From: Tritrichomonas musculus
Taxonomy: Eukaryota; Parabasalia; Tritrichomonadida; Tritrichomonadidae
Direction: 5' to 3'
Assembly (NCBI GenBank): GCA_039105265.1
Contig: JAPFFF010000011.1
Location: 5,456,001 to 5,520,000 of the forward strand
Length of the DNA stretch: 64,000 bases
The position numbers and the translations under genes are program-made. The notes beneath the pieces were generated by a model. It saw nothing but the letters and a program-made list of their open reading frames with translations, was not told the origin of the DNA and made no database searches. Numbering within the stretch: the stretch's first letter is position 1; each line of letters begins with the position of its first letter. This document shows, piece after piece, positions 9,967 through 19,362 of this stretch.

Positions 9967-9974
9967 TATTTTTG
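9967..9974 (+). promoter_or_regulatory. TATTTTTG start-proximal motif
   Basis: TATTTTTG ends 12 nt before the ATG at 9986. The same octamer, or a close T-rich form, precedes many genes in all families of the window, so it probably acts as core promoter. Confidence 0.5.
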
Positions 9975-9985
9975 TGAGAAAACAA

Positions 9986-10384
9986 ATGTCGGTACAAATA
10001 TTAAACGAAATTCGTGATGATGTAAAATTATTTCACTCTCTAGAAGAATTTGATTTGTATTATCAGAAGAATAAAGAAAAATTGGAAGGAAAGACAACTT
10101 GTATTTTGAATAAACTTTTCAAGATCGAGTTGCCTGATGGAAGTGTATATAGAATCACGAAGAAAAATTGTGGTTCAGGAAAAGGAAAGACTCTCACAGG
10201 AGAAATTTGTTTGAAGAAAATTCAACAGAAAGAAGATGAACAGCAGCAACTATGGGAAATTGCAATTGAGTCTGTAAAAGCTGATATTGCAAACATGAAA
10301 ACAAAGATAGAGGAAATCAAAAATACTGTAAATTCTGTTGTGAAAGTTGTGAATGATATTCTGCAACAAGAACAAAAATACTAG
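9986..10384 (+). CDS. Conserved coiled-coil protein
   Basis: 132 aa from the ATG at 9986 (MSVQILNEIRDD), preferred over an earlier start because it follows the T-rich motif and aligns with the copy at 60616. The N-terminal half holds F.S.EEF.L.YQK......T..LN..FKI..P.G..YRITKKN; the C-terminal half is a heptad-rich coiled coil ending in NTVNSVVKVVNDIL. Homologues at 30798 and 60616. The pattern (small beta-type domain plus coil) could be an oligomeric virion or DNA-binding protein; function unknown. Confidence 0.75.
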   Translation: MSVQILNEIRDDVKLFHSLEEFDLYYQKNKEKLEGKTTCILNKLFKIELPDGSVYRITKKNCGSGKGKTLTGEICLKKIQQKEDEQQQLWEIAIESVKADIANMKTKIEEIKNTVNSVVKVVNDILQQEQKY

Positions 10385-10393
10385 ATTTTGAGT

Positions 10394-10633
10394 TTAGAAA
10401 TTATTTTTAGTTACCACGCTGTGGTTTAGAGAGAGCATATGAAAGTTTAAAGGTTGTGCTGTTTTTGGTGGAAGTTCATGATTTATGCAACCTTTTTCTT
10501 CAAACTTCTTTACTGTTGGTGCGGAATTCTTTCTTGTTCTTTCTTTTTGTTGTTTTAGTCTCTGTCTGTCAAAATAATTTTGATGTTTGCTATCGTGCAA
10601 TGTTCTTCGTCTCTCAAAACAATTTTCACTCAT
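10394..10633 (-). CDS. Conserved small basic protein, 79 aa
   Basis: 79 aa, rich in Arg and Lys, with conserved core RRT..D......F.R....Q.ERTR.NSAP..KK...KG.INHE.PP and end LNHSVV. Convergent with the coiled-coil gene and back to back with the 76-aa gene; this trio keeps its arrangement at 31191 and 61064. Function unknown; the charge would suit a protein packaged with DNA. Confidence 0.7.
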   Translation of the reverse strand: MSENCFERRRTLHDSKHQNYFDRQRLKQQKERTRKNSAPTVKKFEEKGCINHELPPKTAQPLNFHMLSLNHSVVTKNNF

Positions 10634-10648
10634 TTATTTGTATTGAAA

Positions 10649-10879
10649 ATGGCAGATCTAAATGAGTATAAGCGTGAAATTCCTACTCTGAAACAAATAA
10701 AGCGAAATTTGAAAGAAAGAGTATATGACACAAAACAGCATCTAAACAATATCAAGACAGGTATGCTTGGCAGTAACGGTCTTGCAATAAGAGAAAGTTT
10801 GATAGAAGATATAAATTCTCTCAAGGAAAAGGTAGCAAAGCTGGAAGCAGAACTTAGAGACTTAACAAAAGGTGAGTAA
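10649..10879 (+). CDS. Conserved 76-aa helical protein
   Basis: 76 aa from ATG at 10649 (MADLNEYKREIP). Nearly all helix: charged N-terminal part, the invariant turn GMLGSNGLA.RESLIEDI, then a coiled coil. Copies at 31454 and 61314 are over half identical, unusual for so small a gene. The turn between two helices suggests an antiparallel hairpin. Function unknown, probably structural. Confidence 0.75.
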   Translation: MADLNEYKREIPTLKQIKRNLKERVYDTKQHLNNIKTGMLGSNGLAIRESLIEDINSLKEKVAKLEAELRDLTKGE

Positions 10880-10901
10880 AAATTGTTTTAACAAGAGTGA
10901 A

Positions 10902-11441
10902 ATGAGCTTGCATAGGGCACGAATATTAAGTTCTGAAAATGATAGCAGCTGCAAACAAGAGCAAAATACAAATGTGAATATAAAAATTAAACCTCCATCA
11001 TATCCTAATGTTCCTCCACCACAAAATTATCCTCAAGTAAGAAACATAAATTTTACTCAAACTGGGGAGAATGTTCAATCTCCATCACAACCTCAAACAA
11101 ATCTTCTTACAAACGAACTTGAGAATTTGGAAATGAAAAATAAATTTCTAGAAACACTGTTGAACATCTATGAACTTAATCCTCTTAGAATTAACAACTA
11201 TCTTGTCTGTCATAGCAATTCTCTTATGGAACTTATAAAAATCTTAACAAGAGCTGACAAAGTTGAGCTTGTTATAGATGAAGAAGAAGGTTGTACAGGA
11301 TGCTTATCTAACACAAAGTATATGAACATCCAGAGAATTCTTGTTACAAAAGATGATAAAACTCTGGATTTAAAAATATGTTTTAATGAAATTTATAGTC
11401 AACTTGTACGATATGGTATTTCTACTAAAATGTGTATCTAA
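10902..11441 (+). CDS. Conserved protein with Pro-rich linker, 179 aa
   Basis: Start set at 10902 (MSLHRARILSSEND), matching copies at 48167 and 61572; a longer non-ATG start would overlap the previous gene. Residues 1-20 conserved (ARILSSEND.S.KQ), then a Pro/Gln-rich linker, then a folded C-terminal half: KNKFLE.L..IYE.NPL..N, CHSN.LMELIK.LT.ADKVEL and a cysteine pair. Upstream of the membrane peptide and ATPase in every copy. Function unknown. Confidence 0.75.
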   Translation: MSLHRARILSSENDSSCKQEQNTNVNIKIKPPSYPNVPPPQNYPQVRNINFTQTGENVQSPSQPQTNLLTNELENLEMKNKFLETLLNIYELNPLRINNYLVCHSNSLMELIKILTRADKVELVIDEEEGCTGCLSNTKYMNIQRILVTKDDKTLDLKICFNEIYSQLVRYGISTKMCI

Positions 11442-11476
11442 AAGCTGAAATTTAGTTTATATTTTTGTTGTCCAAA

Positions 11477-11596
11477 ATGATATCAGAATTGTTGTTGTTT
11501 GTTGTTGTTGTGGAGCTCGGTATAATAATTTATGGTCTAACCGAAGACAAAACTCCAGAACTTACAGAAGAGATGAGAGCAAAACTGTACTCATAA
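11477..11596 (+). CDS. Tiny single-span membrane protein
   Basis: 39 aa, below usual gene-calling size. Residues 4-20 form a hydrophobic span; the tail reads DKTPELTEEMRAKLYS. Copies at 48025 (minus) and 62219 share the tail pattern PEL.EE.R.K.Y after a hydrophobic stretch, always just upstream of the ATPase gene, which strongly supports a real gene. The T-rich motif ATTTTTG lies just before the start. A holin-like, fusion or membrane-anchoring role is possible, but unproven. Confidence 0.75.
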   Translation: MISELLLFVVVVELGIIIYGLTEDKTPELTEEMRAKLYS

Positions 11597-11627
11597 CCTT
11601 TATCATAATCTAAATGATAAAAAAAGG

Positions 11628-12509
11628 ATGATTCCAACGAGATTCAATTATAAAGAAATATACTTTTCTAACTCTGATGAAGATAAGATTGATATAGATG
11701 ATGAAAATGAAACTGAAACTGAATTTGATATTGATGCTGAAATGACAAGAGCATATAGGAAAAATGAAAGTAAAATTCTTGCAGAGAGTATTAGGCCAAT
11801 AGCAGAAGGAATTTTTGCATACTACAATTCTCTAAATATTCTGGTAGGAAACCAGGGTCGCGGAAAGACTCATATAATGCTGAGAGACATAATTCAGATT
11901 TCGAGACTGCCAAACTCCAATTTTCATCTTATAGTTTATATCAGCAAGAATGGTAGTATCAATGATAGTACTTTTGAAGCACAACAAGATTTAATAAAAT
12001 TACCTGTGCATGTTGTTTCAGATGCAAATGCTGAAAAATATCTAAAGGAACTTGATCTTTGGAAAGAACTATATGACAAATATAGTTCAACTCCAAAAAT
12101 AACAATTGACAATAATAAACTTCAGCAGATGTTTGAATTCTTGCATATCAAAAAACTCGGTAAACCAAATTCTCCTTTAAATACTATTATCTTGTGTGAA
12201 GATTTTGTGAAAAGTAAACTTATAAAATCATCTTACTTTACAAACTACATTACACAACTTCGTCATAAACATTCTCTAGTTTACATAAATGTACAATTTT
12301 TCAAATCAATACCCACAGATTTCAAGACAAATTGTACAACATTCTTTATCTTCTCAGGATTCTCAAGACAAAAAATAAACTATGTTTATCAACAAGTATC
12401 ATTACCAATAGAGTTTGAAGATTTGTGGTTTCGGTACAAAATGATGAAGAACCATGATTTTGTTTTGGTAAATGTCCGTGAAAATGATATCAGATTTATT
12501 ATAGTATAA
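11628..12509 (+). CDS. DNA-packaging ATPase, FtsK/HerA-A32 type
   Basis: 293 aa. Walker A GNQGRGKTH at 74-82, Walker B NTIILCED at 185-192, and conserved NVQFFK near 221 as sensor region. An acidic N-terminal leader (15-40) precedes the core. In Polintons and large DNA viruses this class pumps the genome into capsids. Homologues at 47056 and 62354. The 3' end overlaps the convergent 149-aa gene by 11 nt. Confidence 0.9.
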   Translation: MIPTRFNYKEIYFSNSDEDKIDIDDENETETEFDIDAEMTRAYRKNESKILAESIRPIAEGIFAYYNSLNILVGNQGRGKTHIMLRDIIQISRLPNSNFHLIVYISKNGSINDSTFEAQQDLIKLPVHVVSDANAEKYLKELDLWKELYDKYSSTPKITIDNNKLQQMFEFLHIKKLGKPNSPLNTIILCEDFVKSKLIKSSYFTNYITQLRHKHSLVYINVQFFKSIPTDFKTNCTTFFIFSGFSRQKINYVYQQVSLPIEFEDLWFRYKMMKNHDFVLVNVRENDIRFIIV

Positions 12510-12948
12510 GTTCCTGGTGGTGACCTACAAATATTTCAGGTTCAGCTAAGTTATATTTTTGTCTAAGTTCTTTGATTTTGGATTTCGTAAACATACTTGT
12601 TCTCTCTAAACTATAATGATAAAAGTCATTTCCTTTATATTCTTGTGGTTCTGTATTACCATTTATGAAAAATTCTTGTGCTTTCATTGTTAGTCTCCTT
12701 CGCAAATTTGTTGTTATTGTTATGTTTTCTAATCCCAGTTCTGTGATCTTATCAGGATAGAACTTCAGAGTTTCATTATTTGTGTTCTTCAGACTTATGT
12801 ATAAAACTTTTGCACGAAAATTATTCATGTTCATCATCAAGGGGAACTTTTCACAGAGTATAGAGAAATCACAATTACGAAACTTTTCTGGCTCTGGTAA
12901 CATAGAAATAAGGTTGTTTACATACTCATATACTTTTGGTGCTCGCAT
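12499..12948 (-). CDS. Conserved 149-aa protein opposite the ATPase
   Basis: 149 aa from ATG at 12948 (MRAPKVYEYVNNLI), aligned with the 151-aa gene at 46604. Conserved: PKVY.Y.N.LI.ML.E.EKF..CDFSILC, then KV.YISLKN, LGLE.IT...N.RRR, and FVG..Q..L end. Convergent with the ATPase in both families and the last gene before the terminus. Function unknown; no catalytic pattern of the adenain-type protease is evident. Confidence 0.7.
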   Translation of the reverse strand: MRAPKVYEYVNNLISMLPEPEKFRNCDFSILCEKFPLMMNMNNFRAKVLYISLKNTNNETLKFYPDKITELGLENITITTNLRRRLTMKAQEFFINGNTEPQEYKGNDFYHYSLERTSMFTKSKIKELRQKYNLAEPEIFVGHHQELIL

Positions 12949-13425
12949 GTTTTGTGAAATGGAAATAAAAAATGAAAAATAAAAAAGAAATATAAATTTG
13001 TGATTCTCGTTTGTGATGAGAGATGGTGATATCACTTGTTAATATTATTTTTTGCAAAAATCGTTCTAGGGTTTTCATGTTTGTGCACCTATCTTAGGAA
13101 GGTCAGTTTTTCGTGTTTCATCATGTAAAATTTAAAATGTGAAATTGTAGATTGCCTATTGCGCATGTTGTAATCTTCTATGTAAGGTAGATAGCCCAAA
13201 ATTCAGAAATTTGTATTTGTAGATGTGGTAGGGTTTTGGGGGAGTTTGCTGGGAATTTCAGAAAATTATTTAAATTATGTATGTTCGGTAATGGAAACAA
13301 CGGTAAAAACTATAATGAGTATCACACCCGATTTTTGCATACCTGAGCTAGGTGCGCCGCATGGTTGGGTGGGGCAAGGTGTGCCAAAATTATTAGACCC
13401 GAACCTCGCACATATCATTACTACT
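12949..13425. repeat. Terminal noncoding region of Mav-A
   Basis: About 480 bases without a convincing gene. It carries T-rich promoter sequence next to 12948, the palindrome TTTTTGCAAAAA at 13049-13060 (also found in Mav-B and Mav-D noncoding DNA) and ends ATCATTACTACT. This should be one terminal inverted repeat; its partner would be left of the window. Confidence 0.6.
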
Positions 13426-14186
13426 CACGTTCAATACCACCTCCTCCTCCTCCTCCAAATGCACCCCAATTTGTACCCCCACCTCCAATGCGAGTTGATG
13501 CATCAACATATAAATCACCACCGATTAGGTTTGATATGTCTACAATCACAACACCATCATTGGGTCGTAAATCCCCTAAGCGCGACAGTTCTAAAACACC
13601 ATCCAGGCATACCTCCCGTAATGCCTCCCCCAAGCGTGACTCCACCAATACGATTGTATCAATCTCTAGTGATGATGAGAGCAGTGATGAGATTAGTGAT
13701 GCTGAGAGCAGCGATGGTATTGAGTTTACAGAATCAGTGATACCCGAAGCTCGACCCCGAAGTAATAATAAGCAGAATTTCAATGAAAAAATATTTGATC
13801 CAAACACATATGCTCAACCTGGCAAACTGGAACCTACTATACCACAAACCGTACCAATTCGAATGGTTAAGAAGAATGGTTCCGTACAAGAGTACAATGT
13901 CTATACAAAATCATTGCCAGCTCTCAAGCAACACGCTAAGCGAGCCACAAACAGTCATCCTAAATCACCATCACGTGAATCCACAGATGGTAATCGCGAT
14001 AGACTGGTAAGCTTTGGCAAATCATTTTATATAGAAGGTACTCCAAAAACCAGTGGGAATATTGATGATCCCACATTCATATACGAGCCAATGGAAGTCA
14101 TTAAATCGACTGACCAACAACAGGATGAAACGGCAAAAATAATGGCTAACAATAGGTTTTATCAAAGAAAATATCATAAGGAGTAA
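13426..14186 (+). CDS. SR protein, C-terminal part
   Basis: About 250 codons stay open after the Mav-A insertion. A poly-Pro tract is followed by Ser/Arg/Asp-rich sequence, then the SR-family tail: PIRMVKKNGSVQEYNVYTK, VSFGKSFYIEG and DPTFIYEP, matching VVVRKTNGSLQEYRVGKR, VKFGKSFKP and DTTFEYE in the 537-aa Mav-C protein. The rest of the gene would be on the far side of Mav-A. Stop is 4 nt from the convergent LP stop. Confidence 0.75.
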
Positions 14187-14190
14187 TTGT

Positions 14191-16374
14191 CTAATAATAG
14201 TTATTTTTCGCATTAACCAAAACTTTGGCTTCATCACGACGTTTATTTTTGGCTACTTCTGCTTCCGCCTTATACTTCATATATCCACTCTTTGGTTGAT
14301 ATATGATATCTTGAATATGGACTGAAACCATTTGGGACCAATCCTTCTTGATATCCTGTAATTGACCAGCATACATATCATTAGCAAGATCTTCAAATGG
14401 TGCTGGTTGATTACGAGTCCTTTTCATTCCATCTCGTAATGCCATACCAAAGCCCCAGTCAAATATAATTGTTTCTATAAAACCGATTAATTGTTGGAGT
14501 TTTGGATGCCATTTACCACCGTCTTCTTCAATCAAGTCTCCAGTTTCTAGATTAACAGCTGTGCCTATAGTTTCTTTTACAAACTTTACAACAGCAGGAC
14601 CCAAACTTGCATTATATTTATCCTTATTTACACGACGCCATGTAGCCCATTGTGCATATGTAAGGAATTTTCCATTAAATTCTTGTGATTGTTCAACAGA
14701 ATACTTCATTGGTTGGTCGAAATAGTATATGAATATGGTATTAGCAACAGTAAGATAATTGGTAGCTCTCTTGAGAGTCTGAATAACGGGATCAGAATAA
14801 GCATCGCTATTCCAAAACAACCTCCATACATGTGAGAATGCAGAAGCCCAATATCCATTAGGTGTGAGTCGCTTACTGATACGTGGCTTTGGTAATCCCT
14901 TTTTACCATATACAGACGTTAGTTTTTGCATATCTTCAGTTTCTGAAAGTACATATTTGCCTTCTCTCCAATTAACACTATTGATTGATTTACTAAATTG
15001 TTTAGCAAGCCATTCATTAAATGGTTCCCTAAGTCTATCCTCTCTTGTCGCATGGGTTGTTTTCCACACTTTCTTGTATGGTGATGCGAGAACTAGCTTA
15101 TAACCATTAACAATTGCAGGAACACCTCGTTTATCTACTAGGACAATATCATCAACCTGGTCTCCATTGAGGTCGGTGATTCTATTATGTAATGGGTCTC
15201 GTGCGTTCGTGCCTAATAATCTATATTTGGGAGTTCCATCTTTATCCAAATGGTTTTTGCAATATTCCTCTGCTGTGTCACGTGAAGCAGCATTTGGAAT
15301 ATACTTAACTCTGTAGTTCCCATTAATGATGATATCGAGGAAATTCTGTTTGCGTTGAGCTGAATTACCTGTTAATGATAATGAACCATACCTATCACAT
15401 ATACGGTCTGTTATGACACCATAATTCAAATCACCACGAGGTCCTCTACTGGAACTCTGAATATGAGCATTGGGATTATAAATAGCAAGCTCTTCACTAT
15501 TACTGATTTTTGCAGGCTTTAAGATTGAATTTGGTGCAATGACGACATCGTCATAATTATGTGTTCTTGACTTACCAGATTTTTGTCGAGCTGGTGTACG
15601 TGCATATTTAAATTTTTTGTCTGCTTGTACATCAGACAAATCAACATCAAAATGATAATCATCATCGTCAACTTCAACTGGTTGCGCATCGTTATCGTTA
15701 GGGTTGGGGACAGGGTTTTGCATAGTTTCTTTAGGTGAAGAAAAAATGTTATTATTTGTATTCTCACGATTGACATCTTTTTCGAAATCAGATTCGATAC
15801 CCTCATAGACCCTAATCTTATTGATATATCTTCGTATATTCGACACCTCGGCTTCTGCTTTTGGAGACTCTATGGTAAGCGATCGATCTTCTGCGATTGA
15901 ATCCAAGTTATGTATGATATCATCAACCATATCTCGAACCTCCTGAATCTCAAACGGGTGAAGTTCACGAGGTGCACATTCGGGGTTATCAGCAATGTGA
16001 TAGTATTTGGGTAGTACCTCAATGATATTATCAGGGAGAATACGCTTTGTGTGTAGTATGTTCATATCATGATCAATCCTATCTGCACGAGGAAATTCGA
16101 TTACTGGGGATGTCGCTTGGAATTCCCGCTCCTCCTCTTCCTCCTCAAATTCTGGATTAACGGGTTGTCTATTGGGGATGTCCTCGATTGGATCTCCTGA
16201 AGGTGCCATGATTGGATCTCCTGGGGGTGCCTCGATTGGATATCCTGGGATTACCAATTGGAGTTCCTCGATTGGATCTCCTGGAGTTGCCACGATTGGA
16301 TCTCCTGGGGGTTTCAAATATTGTTTAGGATATTTGAAGTAAGCCGTGACATAGTTCGTAAGCCTTTTCTTCAA
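14191..16374 (-). CDS. LP of Mav-B, conserved C-terminal portion
   Basis: 727 codons. Begins with Pro-rich PPGDPI repeats, an acidic stretch, then the conserved LP half: YRVKYIPNAASRDTAEEY, the loop DLNGDQVDD at 401-409, IVLVDKRGVPAIVNGYKL, and KPRISKRLTPNGYWAS. About 70 percent like LP of Mav-C. The family protein is longer; this and the adjoining frame 16371-17819 each cover part, so the element is broken here, about once. Confidence 0.75.
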   Translation of the reverse strand: MKKRLTNYVTAYFKYPKQYLKPPGDPIVATPGDPIEELQLVIPGYPIEAPPGDPIMAPSGDPIEDIPNRQPVNPEFEEEEEEREFQATSPVIEFPRADRIDHDMNILHTKRILPDNIIEVLPKYYHIADNPECAPRELHPFEIQEVRDMVDDIIHNLDSIAEDRSLTIESPKAEAEVSNIRRYINKIRVYEGIESDFEKDVNRENTNNNIFSSPKETMQNPVPNPNDNDAQPVEVDDDDYHFDVDLSDVQADKKFKYARTPARQKSGKSRTHNYDDVVIAPNSILKPAKISNSEELAIYNPNAHIQSSSRGPRGDLNYGVITDRICDRYGSLSLTGNSAQRKQNFLDIIINGNYRVKYIPNAASRDTAEEYCKNHLDKDGTPKYRLLGTNARDPLHNRITDLNGDQVDDIVLVDKRGVPAIVNGYKLVLASPYKKVWKTTHATREDRLREPFNEWLAKQFSKSINSVNWREGKYVLSETEDMQKLTSVYGKKGLPKPRISKRLTPNGYWASAFSHVWRLFWNSDAYSDPVIQTLKRATNYLTVANTIFIYYFDQPMKYSVEQSQEFNGKFLTYAQWATWRRVNKDKYNASLGPAVVKFVKETIGTAVNLETGDLIEEDGGKWHPKLQQLIGFIETIIFDWGFGMALRDGMKRTRNQPAPFEDLANDMYAGQLQDIKKDWSQMVSVHIQDIIYQPKSGYMKYKAEAEVAKNKRRDEAKVLVNAKNNYY

Positions 16375-17819
16375 CTTGTCAACCTGACCAGGATCATCAA
16401 AGTCGGTGCGTACACATCTTGCTTCATCTCACTGATCGCATTTACTATCTCATTCTCATACAATTCTGGATGATTGATGACAGATGTCATATTAGAGATG
16501 ACTTCATCTGATACACCACATTTTTTATATAAGTACTTTAGAAGCGTATGGTACTGGACTTCACTAATATCCTCCTCTTCCTCATCCCCAGAGGGGCTGA
16601 GCGCTGGCGCATCATCCTCTTCACTTGAGTCTTCACTGGGTTCCACGATTGGATCTCCTTGGGGTTTCTGTGAGGGTGCCATTGGGGGTTTCGGTTGGGG
16701 TTTCGCTTTGGGCTTCAAATATTTATTCGGATCTCTGAAGTACATTGCAGCTTTCAGCGTAAGGAGGTTCTTCAAACTTGCAACAGACCTAGGATCATTA
16801 AAGTCGGTGCGTACACAATCTTGCCTCATCCCATCGATTACATTCATCTCAGCTTCGTACAAGTCTGAATTATTGATGACATGTACCATATTAGATATGA
16901 CTTCATCTGATACACCGCATTCCCTAGATAAAAACTTAAGGAGCTTACGGTATATGGAGTACTTGACTTCACTATAATCTTCATCATCACTCGAGTCTTC
17001 GGGGGGTTCCGCTTTGGGCTTCGATTGGATCTCCTGTGAGGGTACCATTGGAGGTGCCTCCGGGATTACCACTTTGGGTTTCGATTGGATCTCCTGTGAG
17101 GGTACCATTGGGGGTTCATCGATTGGATATCCTGGAGGTTCCACGATTGGATATCCTTGAGGAAACTCCGATAATGGTATCTGTGGAGGTGCCATTGGGG
17201 GTTTCGGTTGGGATTTCAAATATTTATTCGGATTTGTGAAGTAAGTCGCGGCATTATCTTTAAGTCTTCGCTTCAAAGCTTGTCTCTCATCAGCGTCATT
17301 CTTGAGGAATCCAAGCCAAATAGATCCCATTTCATTGAGCATCCGTTGTAACGCATCATTGTACAGATCTGGATTATTGATGACCTGTATCATATTATCG
17401 ATGATTTCTTTTGACACACTGCAGTCATTATATAAAAACCTAAGAGTATTACAGAGTCTGGTGTTCTTGACTCTATGACCATAATATGCATATTTGCGGG
17501 GGTCTTCGATGGCTTTCAAATATTTATTCACTGTTTCGATGAAACGTGAGAGTATGTCCATAAATTTTTTCTTAGTACCTTCAACTTGATCAGCCCTAAT
17601 GGGATCTCCGCTATCATCTGACCATGTTCCAACAGGCCATGCATTCCTAAAATCATTGAACCTGTAATCTGCATATTCATCATACGCATCTCTACCATTG
17701 TTGGCGACATTTATCATAGCATTGATGGTTTCATCTGTTGCTCCGCATTCAGTATATAAAAACTTAATGATATTGCGGGCTCTGGGGCTCTGGACTTCAT
17801 TATCAATACGGGTAAGCAT
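16371..17819 (-). CDS. LP N-terminal repeat region, unit 1
   Basis: 482 codons from MLTRIDNEV, 18 nt from the divergent fibre start. Holds four copies of a helical domain of about 90 residues (LLKFLSRECGVSDEVISNM, V.NN.DLY, then AATYF..PNKYLK) separated by Pro-rich linkers such as KPQPKPPMAPSQ. LP of Mav-A has one such domain and LP of Mav-C none, so repeat number varies. Domain role unknown; repeats plus linkers look like a flexible scaffold or bait. Confidence 0.7.
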   Translation of the reverse strand: MLTRIDNEVQSPRARNIIKFLYTECGATDETINAMINVANNGRDAYDEYADYRFNDFRNAWPVGTWSDDSGDPIRADQVEGTKKKFMDILSRFIETVNKYLKAIEDPRKYAYYGHRVKNTRLCNTLRFLYNDCSVSKEIIDNMIQVINNPDLYNDALQRMLNEMGSIWLGFLKNDADERQALKRRLKDNAATYFTNPNKYLKSQPKPPMAPPQIPLSEFPQGYPIVEPPGYPIDEPPMVPSQEIQSKPKVVIPEAPPMVPSQEIQSKPKAEPPEDSSDDEDYSEVKYSIYRKLLKFLSRECGVSDEVISNMVHVINNSDLYEAEMNVIDGMRQDCVRTDFNDPRSVASLKNLLTLKAAMYFRDPNKYLKPKAKPQPKPPMAPSQKPQGDPIVEPSEDSSEEDDAPALSPSGDEEEEDISEVQYHTLLKYLYKKCGVSDEVISNMTSVINHPELYENEIVNAISEMKQDVYAPTLMILVRLTS

Positions 17820-17837
17820 ACCTTTATTTTATTGTAA

Positions 17838-19362
17838 ATGTTCAGTATAGAACAGAGTGGATTTTCAATAAAAGCGTCCACTATCGACGAGTTACTAATA
17901 GAATACATCAAAAAGTATGCATGTATGTGTCATACCAATGGATCCAATGGCTCAAATATAACTGGTCCCAACCAGGAGCAAATCAAGGAACTCATTACGA
18001 GTACAGTTGGTGAGCATCTCGAAAAATATGCCTTAGCCAAGGACCTTGAGTCGTATGCTTTGCAAACTCAGCTATTCGATTATGTGAAAACCGAGGATTT
18101 CAATACGGAGATGCTGAAGTACGCATCTAGTGAAGATGTGGATAGTGCCATTGGGGAATTACGTGATTACATAGCCAAAAACTGTGCGCTATCTACTGAA
18201 ATACCTGAGGTCCCTGAGAACATCGTTACGAGTGATTCATTGAGTATTGCTTTGGAACCGTATGCGAAGACCCAGGACTTGCCAGAGATACCCACGGTTC
18301 TCAAAAATAGTGAGTTGCAATTGAACCCAAAAGACCAATTACCAGACGAAATGTACCAGAAATTGATGGCTGATGATGTTAAACCATTATCAGCTCAAGC
18401 ATCAATGTGTTTAACAAGTATGGCGGTTAATGAAGGTCTTCAAGCGGCTTTGGATTCTTGTGCCGAACGATATGTTCCAAAAGAAGACCTCCCAGCGATT
18501 ATTGATCAAGTGAAAGGCTATATCCCAGAGATTATCGAGGGTCAAACAACTATTCAATTCACAATCGTCAATAATACAATCCCTGATTTGGATTACGACC
18601 CATATCATATACTGATTGAGCAATATGGGTTGGATATTGTCTCATCAGACAGTTACTATACGGCCCATTATGTTCATGCAGACTATTCGTACAATGACGA
18701 TGATGATAATCTACCCTCTCAGATACTGCATATCGACGGAAGTAGTTCTGGTCTATGGATTCTGTATCAAAGCCATGAATTAATCAATCCAGGAACTGGT
18801 GATACACCGGAAATACTATCATGTTCAATAACCAAAACTGTCGAACCAACAGCCAAAAACGCTTATTCGGCTAGATATGTGTCGAACACTTATGCTCTCA
18901 AAACGGATATCCCTGAGATACCCACTGATTTGGTTAATGGATCTACACTGAGTACTGCGTTGGAACCGTACGCGAAGCTTGCGAACTTAAGTGAGTATGC
19001 TAAAACCCAGGACTTACAGTCTTATAGACAATATAATGATTTTAGCACTAATAGTATTATCACAAAAGATCTACCTATAACAGTAAAGCGTTTTGTGTTT
19101 GATAGAGATTTATATGATTATGATACTGCTCATGTGCCGTTTCATGCAGGAGCTCATTTAATAGGTACATATGATGTTCATAATGGTAATACTATAGTTT
19201 CTACTAATAATAAGTTTGATTTTATATTTGAACCTGATCAAATCATTGATAAATATGAACCTAATTATAAATTTCAAATGTTATATCATGATGAATTGAA
19301 TTGTTATTTTGTTTGGGAAGAGCATTCAAGTGCTATATATGGTCATTATGGTAGTAATAGAC
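17838..19362 (+). CDS. Fibre-like protein, unit 1 copy
   Basis: About 508 codons from MFSIEQSGFSIKAS. Head (1-100) nearly identical to the other B-family fibres; short shaft repeats (YAKTQDLPEIP, STALEPYAKL); a shared globular block (EIIEGQTTIQFTI to VSNTYALK); then a distinct AT-rich block (about 395-508, HVPFHAGAHLIGTYD). It lacks the shared C-terminal domain and ends at a junction with the next duplicated unit; the open frame beyond (to 19631) only reads the opposite strand of LP repeats. A broken fibre copy. Confidence 0.7.

Larger units (their letters stand above)
1..13425. mobile_element. Mav-A: Maverick/Polinton element, right-hand part
   Basis: The block runs from inside a fibre gene to a terminus reading ...TCATTACTACT at 13425; read outward-in this is AGTAGT, like the other termini here. 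Gene order: fibre, LP, SR, 109-aa protein, integrase, HNH relic, capsid, amphipathic peptide, four small proteins, membrane peptide, ATPase, 149-aa protein. The left end lies outside. The element is AT-rich and mostly whole in this part, with at least one broken gene (HNH). The six bases after the end (CACGTT) would be the target duplication, untestable without the left end. It lies inside the SR gene of Mav-B. Confidence 0.85.

Noticed and set aside
13225-13740. 171-codon frame across the Mav-A/Mav-B junction
   Set aside because: Spans the junction in the wrong frame for SR; the SR-family frame starts after the junction and matches the homologue at 33368.
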